6,949 nucleotides of DNA, from assembly GCF_003325755.1 (NCBI RefSeq), contig NZ_QORI02000058.1, positions 712 to 7,660 on the forward strand, written 5' to 3'. Both the position numbers and the translations under genes were made by a program. Within the stretch, counting starts at the first letter, position 1. Each line of letters opens with the position of its first letter. A model generated the notes under the pieces. It was not told the DNA's origin and made no database searches. It saw only the letters and a program-made list of their open reading frames with translations. This stretch comes from Pseudomonas sp. SST3 (GTDB taxonomy: Bacteria; Pseudomonadota; Gammaproteobacteria; Pseudomonadales; Pseudomonadaceae). Below are positions 1 through 6,568 of the stretch, in pieces.

Positions 1-23
1 GGAGATGTTCAAGCAACATTAAC

Positions 24-52
24 CCTGTGGGCGTGAGCTTGCTCGCGCCTGC
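24..52. repeat. REP-like palindromic element
   Basis: An imperfect palindrome lies beyond the 3' end of the minus-strand operon. Arms GCGTGAGC (31-38) and GCTCGCGC (41-48) flank a TT centre, with one mismatch. The flanking TGTGGGC and the core GAGCTTGCTCGCG closely resemble the dispersed REP sequences common between genes in P. fluorescens-group genomes. It lies about 80-100 nt past the transporter stop codon, where it could stabilise or end the transcript. No T-tract follows it on the minus strand, so I do not call it a terminator. Only one copy is visible here, so the family assignment rests on recalled similarity. Confidence 0.55.
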
Positions 53-127
53 AACACGCCACGCCTTGCCCCAGGTTCCAACCGGCCTGCTCCGGCAAAG
101 TAAAGGCCTGCGTGGCGTTGGAACACT

Positions 128-1362
128 TCAAGGGTTTGTCGATCTGACACCCCGGTAGGCATTGCGCCCCAGCCATATCGTCATGACCAACAAGGCGGTC
201 AATGGCAGTCCATGGAACAACACGATCACCTGGGCCGGCGTCCACGTCACATAGAACGGCCCGACCACCAGCATGCCCACGCCAAAACCGGCCATCTGGA
301 TCAGGGTCAAGAGGCTGAACAGCGGCAAGCGCAAGCTATCGGGCTCGCTTTGCGCACGGGAGATCAACGCCACCTCGGACAATCCATCGCCCAGCCCCGC
401 CCACACCACCAGCAACAGCGCCAGCCACAGTTCGGTCTGCTGGAATGTCAGGATAAAGCCGCTGGACATCAACGCCACACCGAGCATGAACAAGCGCTCC
501 ATGCCTTGGGTGCCACGACCTTTCAACACTGCACTGGCGATGCGCGCGCCAACAAACTTGCCACAGGCCCACACGGCCAGCAGATAGCCCATGACCGTTT
601 TGGCCGTGTCCGGTGAAATGTACTGCGACAGCACTGGCCAACCGACGTTATGGGCCGCGCTGCCGAGGGTGTCTAACATGCTGATCAGCAACATCGCAGC
701 CAGCACCGGCGCACCGCGCAACCCCTTGGTCAGCTCATGCCATTCGGCGGCGAGTCCGCGATGCGCGGCAACAGCAACGCTAAACAACGCGCGCAAGGGC
801 AAGACCAGGCAAGCGGCAATCACATAGGTGCCGATGTTGACCGCAAACACCGCTTCAAATCCGCCCGTGGCGATCAGCAAGCCGGAGAGCAAACTGCCGA
901 AGACCGCGCCGGTGGCGGCCGCCGAGGTGATCCATGCGTTGGTATTCACCCGCTGCTCAAGCGCGACCCAAGTGGGCAACTGACTGTTGAGGCCAATGGC
1001 AAACAGCGAATTGCACAGGCCGATACCGAAGGCGATAAAAGGGAAGAAGGGTAAGTTGATGGGCCGGTAAACAACACCAGCAGCGGCATCAGCAACAGCG
1101 CCCGGGCCAGGTCCAACCCCGCCAACGTCCCACGCCCGGCAAACCGCCGGAAAAACGGAATGCCAAACAGGCTCGCGACAATCCCGCCGGTGACCCGGCA
1201 CGCCAGGAAGATGCTGACAAACACCACGCTCTGGCTGAGCCAGTACACATAAGTGGACAACGCCACCATGTTAAGGAATGCGCCAAAATCCGACACACCG
1301 CGGGCAAAGATGATCAGGCGAGCGTTGCGGGTCGACAGATTCAGTTGTTGATCGTGACTCAT
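128..1362 (-). CDS. MFS transporter, probable product exporter (frameshifted)
   Basis: This is an integral membrane transporter of the major facilitator superfamily, about 411 residues if one frame break is repaired, which is normal for a 12-helix MFS protein. The start ATG (1362-1360) overlaps the stop of the oxygenase gene as ATGA, and a GAGGGGG ribosome site lies about 10 nt upstream. Hydrophobic helices run through the whole length. They include residues about 17-55 and 60-97 before the break, and segments such as FIAFGIGLCNSLFAIG and LLLVVWAGLGDGLSEVALI after it. The frame changes after about residue 97, near position 1072. Restoring one base (for example CC for C after GTAAA on the plus strand) joins the halves. 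As last gene of a biosynthetic operon it most likely exports the product or gives self-protection; the substrate cannot be read from sequence. The MFS assignment is firm, the role is inferred. Confidence 0.85.
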
Positions 1363-2075
1363 GCAGGCTGTGCCCCCTCGACACTGCGCAGGCTTACCAA
1401 GAGCACATCGCGCCAGGCCGGTTCCGTCTCTACCCGCGGTCGCACCTCCCCGGCCCGATGGTAGAACCCACGGTCGTTGATCACGATAGTCTCCAGAAAT
1501 TTCTCCATCGGCAGTTTCAGTAGCCGGCTGTGCTCCGTTTCGTCGGCAAACACCTCCGACACCACCGGCACCGTGTTGCATTCGCCAATAAAGTGCATGA
1601 ACACCCAATCCAGGCCGTCCTGGTGAATCCCCGATGTGGTCGGGCTGCTCGATGACACGTCCGCCCGCACCCGGAACTGATGGATATCGATCGTATAGGT
1701 CTGTTCGCCCAGGTGCGGGGCAATCACCGCGAGGTCCGTCGCCAGCAGCTTGTGCATGAGGGGATGCTCGATAAAGCCCTCCTCGCTATAGCTCAGGTGA
1801 TTCACGCCCTGGCGATAGTTCACCGCGTAGGTGACCGGCGATTTGAACGCCGTATTCCTGTCGATCTGCAATTGCCGTGACGGTAACAGACGATAGCGCA
1901 AGATGCGCCGTTCGCGGTGGGTGTAAGTCCTGAACGCCTCGTCGCGCACCAGGTTATCCCAATACGCGCGAAAGCTTTGTTCCTCACCGGGTTCAACGTT
2001 GACCAGTTCGCGAAAGTCCGGGCGATGACAGAAGTGATGTTCGCGCAAAAGCGCCGAGATCTGAGGGATGTCCAT
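1359..2075 (-). CDS. 2OG-Fe(II) dioxygenase, amino-acid hydroxylase type
   Basis: This is a soluble protein of 238 residues that resembles the 2OG-Fe dioxygenase family (PF10014), which includes bacterial L-isoleucine hydroxylases acting on free amino acids. Such enzymes couple 2-oxoglutarate decarboxylation to C-H hydroxylation. The iron-binding facial triad is visible as H151 and D153 in the motif GIHQDGLDW, and H206 in NDRGFYHRAG. Arginines at 212-214 and 222 are candidates for the 2-oxoglutarate carboxylate contact. The chosen ATG (2075-2073) is 4 nt after the ATP-grasp stop, with AGGA seven nt upstream; the same frame stays open further upstream but would lie inside the ATP-grasp gene. 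The 3' end overlaps the transporter start. It probably hydroxylates the amino acid made or used by the neighbouring enzymes; whether it acts before or after ligation is unknown. Confidence 0.82.
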   Translation of the reverse strand: MDIPQISALLREHHFCHRPDFRELVNVEPGEEQSFRAYWDNLVRDEAFRTYTHRERRILRYRLLPSRQLQIDRNTAFKSPVTYAVNYRQGVNHLSYSEEGFIEHPLMHKLLATDLAVIAPHLGEQTYTIDIHQFRVRADVSSSSPTTSGIHQDGLDWVFMHFIGECNTVPVVSEVFADETEHSRLLKLPMEKFLETIVINDRGFYHRAGEVRPRVETEPAWRDVLLVSLRSVEGAQPA

Positions 2076-2079
2076 ATCG

Positions 2080-3438
2080 CTATCCTGCAACCGGTGGATC
2101 GATGAGGATGCGCAGATGTTGCTGCAACGCATCGTGCAAGGCATGGGCGTCGGCGGCATTGCCAACCTGGGCCCAGCATTTGAGCAAATAATGCTCCTCG
2201 ATATCCGCGTCAATGTAGTGGCCGGGGTCCTGCGGGGCGTATTCCAGCACCGAGCGGTGTTGGTCGAGGAACTGCAGGCCGTCAATGCCCCTGAAAAGGC
2301 CACTGTGCTGCGGATAAATCGCCAGCATCGCGTAGTGTTGCCCCGCATCGGCAACCTTATGTGCGCCAGCCTCCAACTGTGCATTGATGCCCTTCTCGCC
2401 CAACAACAATCCCATGTACAGCTGATAAGGATCGATACCGGCCAGGTCGCGGAACGCCGAGTTCACATACAGTCCGCCCAGACGCGGGTTGATCTCGATG
2501 GCCACCGGCCCTGCGTCCGTCATGCGAAACTCGAAATGCACCACAGCGTTGGTCAGGCCCACCGCGTGCAGGCAGTCCACCGCGTACTGGCGGATCTGCT
2601 CGCACTGGGCCTGGCTGAACGACGTCGGCGGGGAAATCAGCAGGTTCTCCAGGACCGTGCCGCTGCGCTCGGTCAGCAGCAGTTTTTCATTGATCAGCAG
2701 CGGATGGACACGCTCGCCGACAATCACACATTCCACACTGCCTTCGATGCCTGGAATATAACCTTCCAGCAGAATGCTGTGGCCTGGCAAGTATTCACGC
2801 CGCAGCCCATCCTCAAGCGGCAGGGCGTGCGCACAGCCGTAGAAGTCCGCATAAGCGGCGGCGCCATGATCACTTACGAAATGCCAATAGTGGCTGCGTA
2901 GCTCCTCCCAGCTCGAGCATTTTTTGATAAACGCCGAAGCCCCGCCAAAGGGCGGTTTGGCGATCAGTGGATAACCCACGCGCTCGGCGCCTTGCTGGAG
3001 TTCCTGTTCGTTGTTGCACAGCACGAACGGTACCGAACGCAATTGATGCTGTTTCAACACGCGGCGCATCAAGAACTTGTTATTGCACGCGGCAATCGCC
3101 TCCGGGTGGCTGTAGACCAAGCCCAACCGCTGACACGCCTGCGCGACGATACAGCCCACCTCCCCTTGTGCGGACGGGTGCCCGGCCTGGCAGAAAATCC
3201 CACGCACCTGATAACGCCCGTCCAACTGTCCGACCAACTCCAAGACAGACTGCTCACTGAGCGTTTCGAGCAGGAACACTTCGTCACTGTCGTCCCTGAG
3301 ACGTTGCAGGTGCTTGCGCCCCGCCACGGCGGCCGTCAAACACGCCAAACCGTGGGCGCGGGCCACCGTGAAATGCGGTTCCCGGTAGCGGTAGCGAGCG
3401 CAAGCACTGTCATCTACATCAATAAAACAGAATCGCAT
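2080..3438 (-). CDS. ATP-grasp ligase (carboxylate-amine ligase type)
   Basis: This 452-residue protein has an intact frame and the carbamoyl-phosphate-synthase/biotin-carboxylase-like ATP-grasp fold. An N-terminal Rossmann-like part (1-110) is followed by the central and ATP-binding lobes. Visible motifs are NNK at 119-121, the ATP-contacting K161 in AKPPFGGAS, LLEGYIPG at 223-230, and the metal ligands E303 and E315/N317 in EINPRLGG. The family activates a carboxylate as acyl phosphate and joins it to an amine, as in the dipeptide ligases of small antibiotic pathways such as bacilysin (BacD) and dapdiamide. The C-terminal 100 residues are not informative to me. The ATG lies 20 nt inside the end of the radical SAM gene, and an AGG directly abuts it, so initiation is probably by translational coupling. 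It most likely makes an amide or dipeptide from the modified amino acid; substrates are unknown. Confidence 0.9.
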   Translation of the reverse strand: MRFCFIDVDDSACARYRYREPHFTVARAHGLACLTAAVAGRKHLQRLRDDSDEVFLLETLSEQSVLELVGQLDGRYQVRGIFCQAGHPSAQGEVGCIVAQACQRLGLVYSHPEAIAACNNKFLMRRVLKQHQLRSVPFVLCNNEQELQQGAERVGYPLIAKPPFGGASAFIKKCSSWEELRSHYWHFVSDHGAAAYADFYGCAHALPLEDGLRREYLPGHSILLEGYIPGIEGSVECVIVGERVHPLLINEKLLLTERSGTVLENLLISPPTSFSQAQCEQIRQYAVDCLHAVGLTNAVVHFEFRMTDAGPVAIEINPRLGGLYVNSAFRDLAGIDPYQLYMGLLLGEKGINAQLEAGAHKVADAGQHYAMLAIYPQHSGLFRGIDGLQFLDQHRSVLEYAPQDPGHYIDADIEEHYLLKCWAQVGNAADAHALHDALQQHLRILIDPPVAG

Positions 3439-4604
3439 CCTGTTTCATACCGCATCCTGCCAACTGCACCATTGGCCCTCCCAGTTTGCGAAAACGGTAA
3501 GTCCGCTGCCCATCGCGGACTTCAAAATGCGGTAAGTCTTCAGGCTTTTCAAAGTCCAACAATGGCACGGTGAACTTGCCTTGTGCATGCGGCAGTACAT
3601 ACTCGGGCAGGGCAATATTCGATACACGGCGTTTGAGCCGATCCATGATGGCGATGGCTTGGCTGATCGACGCCTTATATTCTGAAGCACCGGGTGAAAA
3701 CGGCATGAAGTGATATAAGTAATATGGCTTTACGCCCAAACGATAAAGATCAATGAATAATTTATGCAACGTCGCTTCATCATCATTCACGCCACGCAAC
3801 AGCGGCATGTTAGAGAATACAATCGGGACCACACCCTGAATCCGTTTAACCGCGACGGCAAAATCAGCACTGAGCTCAAGCGGGTGGCAGACATGCACAC
3901 CAAATGCATTGACCTTGTACTTCTCCAGCATCGCCACCAACTCATCGGTCACGCGAAACGGGTTGAAACTCAAGGCCCGCGAATGAATGCGTATCAGCAG
4001 ATCATCACGAATGCCGCGCAATGCGGCCAGCATCTCCTCAAGCTTGCGGTCGGCCAGCATCAGTGGGTCACCGCCGCTGAGAATCACCTCTTCAATCGCT
4101 GGATTACCGCGGATGTACTCCACCGAATCCTTGAACGAGTCAGTGTTGGCGTTAGCTTTGTCGGTGCCCACCTGCAGCGTGCGCAGCGCCTCGAAACAGA
4201 ACTGGCAATAGGCATTGCACGTGTTGGTGGTGCGCAGGATCACGCGGTTGTCGTACTTGTGCTGGCAGATGGGCGTCTTCATCTCATGATTGAGTTCCCA
4301 GTTTTCGGAACTGCCGTCGTAGTCGCCCTGCACCTGTTCGCTCCAATACGGTACTACCTGGCGCCACAGGGGGTGGTCCATCACCTCTGCGCTGGTGAGT
4401 GAACGCTTGATTTAAATCAATGTAATAAGGCGTGATCTGCATCTTGCGATCTTGCAAGTTGTGCTCGATATGCGCCGTTGTGGCCTCGTCCCATCCACCG
4501 CAGGCATTGCGCAGTGCAGGTTCATCGCGGATGGCATTCTTCTGCTGCCAACGCCAGTCTTGCCATTGAACTGAACGATGCATGGCTTGATCAAAAATCG
4601 ACAT
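3419..4604 (-). CDS. KamA-family radical SAM aminomutase-like enzyme (frameshifted)
   Basis: This enzyme resembles lysine 2,3-aminomutase, a PLP- and SAM-dependent enzyme that migrates an amino group. It would be about 393-394 residues. The N-terminus carries the family's WQDWRWQQKNAIRD and ITPYY motifs. After the frame break come the [4Fe-4S] cysteines CNAYCQFC (about C128, C132, C135), LSGGDPLML (about 174-182), RIHSRALSFNP, LLRGVNDD and QGK, whose lysine (about 342) aligns with PLP-lysine K337 of the clostridial enzyme. The frame changes at 4395-4402, where minus-strand TCACTCAC looks like a duplicated TCAC; removing four bases, or one C of CC, restores the frame. The ATG at 4604 has an AGAGAG site about 9 nt upstream. 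As sequenced, only a 107-residue N-terminal piece would be made, unless the GTG or ATG at 4384 or 4381 initiates the rest. It is not EpmB: the key residues differ. The substrate is unknown. Confidence 0.85.
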
Positions 4605-4638
4605 GAGTTTGAACTCTCTGTTAAGGCATAGGGACGCG

Positions 4639-4662
4639 TACTTTTCCAGCACAGGAAAAGTA
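4639..4662 (-). promoter_or_regulatory. Perfect 9-bp inverted repeat in the operon leader
   Basis: TACTTTTCC (4639-4647) and GGAAAAGTA (4654-4662) form a perfect 9-bp inverted repeat around a 6-nt spacer. It lies 35-58 nt upstream of the radical SAM start codon, within the leader predicted from the upstream promoter candidate. It could be an RNA hairpin affecting translation or transcript stability, or a DNA operator. It lacks a following T-run, so a simple intrinsic terminator is unlikely. Confidence 0.45.
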
Positions 4663-4705
4663 TGATTCGCAGCAATGACAATCGACGGGCAGGCGACAGA
4701 CCACA

Positions 4706-4724
4706 ATCAAGTAACTAACTTGAT
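4706..4724. promoter_or_regulatory. Perfect 7-bp inverted repeat, operator-like
   Basis: ATCAAGT (4706-4712) and ACTTGAT (4718-4724) are exact reverse complements separated by AACTA. The compact 19-bp dyad is the size of a typical dimeric repressor site. It lies about 100 nt upstream of the radical SAM gene and downstream of the predicted transcription start, so a bound protein could block elongation. No regulator gene is present in the window to match it. Confidence 0.4.
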
Positions 4725-4837
4725 CACCGGCACCAGAGAGATATAACGGTTCACCACGTGATGGCGCGAATAAACGACTAGCACGGTCATGCGATTAACT
4801 TCCTTTTTATACTATTGCGACTTCCAAGTCCGCACTC

Positions 4838-4866
4838 ACTAAAGCCGATGCCCGCCAATGTGTCAA
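4838..4866 (-). promoter_or_regulatory. Sigma-70-type promoter candidate for the minus-strand operon
   Basis: On the minus strand a perfect -35 box TTGACA (4866-4861) is followed after exactly 17 bp by TTTAGT (4843-4838), which matches the -10 consensus at four of six positions. Transcription would start near 4831 and give a leader of roughly 225 nt before the radical SAM ATG. The weak -10 suggests dependence on an activator, and a spaced inverted repeat lies directly upstream of the -35. This is a motif match only. Confidence 0.5.
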
Positions 4867-4874
4867 TACAATAA

Positions 4875-4931
4875 CCTTGTCATTCCTCTGGAATTAACCT
4901 GCACCCGCGCCAACACCCCGTAATGACAAGG
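4875..4931. promoter_or_regulatory. Spaced 10-bp inverted repeat upstream of the -35 box
   Basis: CCTTGTCATT (4875-4884) and AATGACAAGG (4922-4931) are exact reverse complements separated by 37 bp. The nearer arm is 8 bp upstream of the predicted -35 TTGACA of the minus-strand operon. Ten perfect bases in each arm are unlikely by chance over so short a distance. The placement fits two sites for an activator or a looping regulator. A smaller dyad, ATTCC-TCT-GGAAT, overlaps the near arm. Confidence 0.45.
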
Positions 4932-5040
4932 GGCGCTTTCGTTCAAGCCCAGCTATTTGAAAAACAAATAATACTGAAAGCAACACGCTCAGTGAGTATA
5001 GAGAGCGTTACTTCTACTTATATAACTACGTAGCCGCACT

Positions 5041-5240
5041 TCAGCTGAGCCAGGGGTTGGCCGCGAGGAAGTGGCGCTCAGATGCGTGGCTGCTGACGAC
5101 ATCACACAGCGGCATGATCACGTCCTTGGAGGTCTGCCCCGGCCTAACGCAAGCCGCTGAACGCCTGCGGGCTGGCGTACTGCGTGTTCGATCAGCGCAT
5201 AAATGCGGCCTGAATGTGAACCTGAAACATTTTCTTTCAT
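5041..5240 (-). CDS. Possible small protein of unknown function (frameshifted)
   Basis: I do not recognise this gene. From the ATG at 5240-5238, preceded by a good ribosome site (AAGG five nt upstream), the frame reads MKENVSGSHSGRIYALIEHA and continues for 40 codons to a stop at 5118. A second frame, one base off, reads QTSKDVIMPLCDVVSSHA and ends in HFLAANPWLS with a stop at 5041. Adding one base to the four-base run at 5137-5140 joins them into a 66-residue product. Both halves look like real protein, and the segment is GC-richer than the AT-rich gap beside it. There is no signal peptide or membrane helix. It is divergent from the PepSY gene (124 bp between starts) and lies 436 bp upstream of the radical SAM gene on the same strand. 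As sequenced, only the 40-residue form would be made. It could also be a gene remnant. Confidence 0.4.
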
Positions 5241-5274
5241 ATCCACCTTAGGGATTTCTCATGCTCATCCGTCT

Positions 5275-5298
5275 TAACTTAGATACAGCCTGTCGCGT
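5275..5298 (+). promoter_or_regulatory. Possible PvdS-type iron-starvation box
   Basis: TAACT (5275-5279) and CGT (5296-5298) are separated by exactly 16 bp. The known iron-starvation box read by the ECF sigma factor PvdS is TAAAT-N16/17-CGT, so there is one mismatch. It faces the PepSY gene and ends 66 bp before its start codon, a suitable distance. The motif is short and one mismatch weakens it. No clear Fur box is visible nearby. Confidence 0.35.
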
Positions 5299-5364
5299 CA
5301 GCAAAAGCTACGACTGGCCTTTTCCGGGCCTCTATTGCCCCCTCCGATCAAGACCCTCATTCAT

Positions 5365-6568
5365 ATGTCGAAGAAGTCACGCTCCAAACTCTGGTTTCTC
5401 GTCCATAGCTGGCTGGCGTTGCCCATCTGGTTCTTTGTACTGATCGTCTGCGTCACCGGCACCCTGGCCGTGGTGAGCCAGGAAATCGTGTGGCTGGCCA
5501 ACCCGGATATCCGCGCCAGCAAGCCGTCGGATGACGCTCAGCCGCTGAGCTTTGACCAGGTGATCGCGGCCATCAAGCACGATGAGCCCAAGGCCATCGT
5601 CCAGTCCATCATCCGCCCGGATGAATCGCACTTCGCGCTAAGCGTCGGCCTCAGCTACCCGGACGGGCGCTCCGTGGAGGTGTATGCCAATCCCTACACC
5701 GGCGCGATCCAGGGCATCAGCCCCTCGTTCAACTTCCAGCAATTCACCCGCGCCCTGCATGGTTGGTGGCTGGTGCCGTTCACCAATGGGTACAGCTGGG
5801 GCTGGTACCTGGTGTCTGCGTTGGGCTTGCCGCTGCTGGCTTCACTGGTCACCGGGCTGGTGGTGTACAAGCGCTTCTGGAAAGGCTTCCTGCGCCCTAC
5901 CCTGCGCATCCGCCACGGTGCGCGGATCTTCTGGGGCGACTTTCACCGCCTGAGTGGCATCTGGTCGATCTGGTTTTATCGCGGTCATTTCTATCACCGG
6001 CACCTGGTTCCTGATCGAGGCTGTCCTGGGCGACAACCAGATATCCATTTCCAGTGAACCCATCGTGCCAGTGATCGCACGGGATAAGGTGCCGCTGTCG
6101 GCGCCGGGCGTGCCGGCACCGATGATCCCTATCGACAAGGCGATCGACATCGCCGCCGAGCGGATCCCCGGCCTGGACGCCAGCTTTGTGTTCATGCCAA
6201 GCAACGCCTACAGCCACCTGCAGATCGGCGGGCGTGGCTGGTACCCGTTGATGTTCCAGACCGCACAGCTGAACCCCTATGACGGTGAAATCGCGGTCTC
6301 GAACCTGTTGTCCGACCGTACCCCGCTGGAATTCGTCACCGAGTCGATGCGCCCACTGCACACCGGGGACTTTGGCGGTTTGTGGATCAAGCTGATCTGG
6401 GCATTCTTCGGCCTGGTGCTGAGCATGATGGTATTGAGCGGCTTGCTGATCTGGACCAAGCGCACCGCTCTGGCCACCCTCAACGCCCTCAAGCGCGAGG
6501 CCAAGACACAACGTCAGCACGCGCCCATCCCGACCATGCACGCCGACACCTCGGAGGCCCAGCGATGA
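5365..6568 (+). CDS. fpvG: PepSY-TM inner-membrane protein, probable ferri-pyoverdine reductase FpvG (frameshifted)
   Basis: This inner-membrane protein is about 400 residues once one extra base is removed. TM1 (about 9-36, with H14 in LVHSWLALP) is followed by a periplasmic PepSY-like part (about 45-125), the conserved LHGWWLVPF (H132), TM2 (about 146-168), the FHRLSGIWSI motif (H194) leading into TM3, a second periplasmic part, and TM4 near the C-terminus (LIWAFFGLVLSMMVLSGLLI). The conserved histidines suit heme or metal binding. In P. aeruginosa FpvG is needed for reductive release of iron from pyoverdine. The frame breaks at 5974-5977, where TTTT should be TTT. The ATG at 5365 fits the usual start of the family but has no clear ribosome site. 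The PepSY-TM family is firm. The fpvG name rests on overall resemblance and on the following fpvH-like gene; another siderophore reductase of the family is possible. Confidence 0.8.

Larger units (their letters stand above)
4605..5040. other. AT-rich intergenic regulatory region
   Basis: These 436 bases hold no convincing gene on either strand; short open frames here lack ribosome sites and coding character. Composition is clearly more AT-rich than in the flanking genes. The region contains the promoter candidate and dyads listed separately. Smaller dyads are GACTT-CC-AAGTC at 4819-4830, ATTCC-TCT-GGAAT at 4882-4894, TATTTG-AAAAA-CAAATA at 4954-4970, ACGCTC/GAGCGT at 4985-5008 and the palindrome CTACGTAG at 5026-5033. 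None is followed by a T-run good enough for a terminator. It probably carries the control of the minus-strand operon. Confidence 0.6.

Noticed and set aside
2068..2901. 277-codon open frame on the plus strand
   Set aside because: It lies wholly antisense to the ATP-grasp gene, whose motifs are clear. Its own translation shows no recognisable domain and is rich in residues typical of antisense frames in GC-rich DNA.
3764..4402. 212-codon open frame on the plus strand
   Set aside because: It is antisense to the radical SAM gene, which carries the CxxxCxxC, SGGDP and PLP-lysine motifs. There is no independent support for a gene here.
3419..4604. EpmB (beta-lysine for EF-P modification) or true lysine 2,3-aminomutase identity
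   Set aside because: The Arg after the iron-sulfur motif and the Asp pair that holds lysine are replaced, and the gene sits in a biosynthetic operon rather than near efp or epmA.
4284..4604. Separate small protein from the N-terminal fragment of the radical SAM gene
   Set aside because: Its first 69 residues match the N-terminus of KamA-family proteins and join smoothly to the downstream frame; the rest of the fragment is out-of-frame read-through.
4985..5008. ACGCTC/GAGCGT hairpin as a terminator
   Set aside because: The stem is only 6 bp with a 12-nt loop and no adjacent T-run on either strand.
5261..5443. 60-codon open frame on the plus strand with an AGGG upstream
   Set aside because: It overlaps the start of the PepSY gene in another frame and shows no protein-like pattern; it also spans the promoter candidate.
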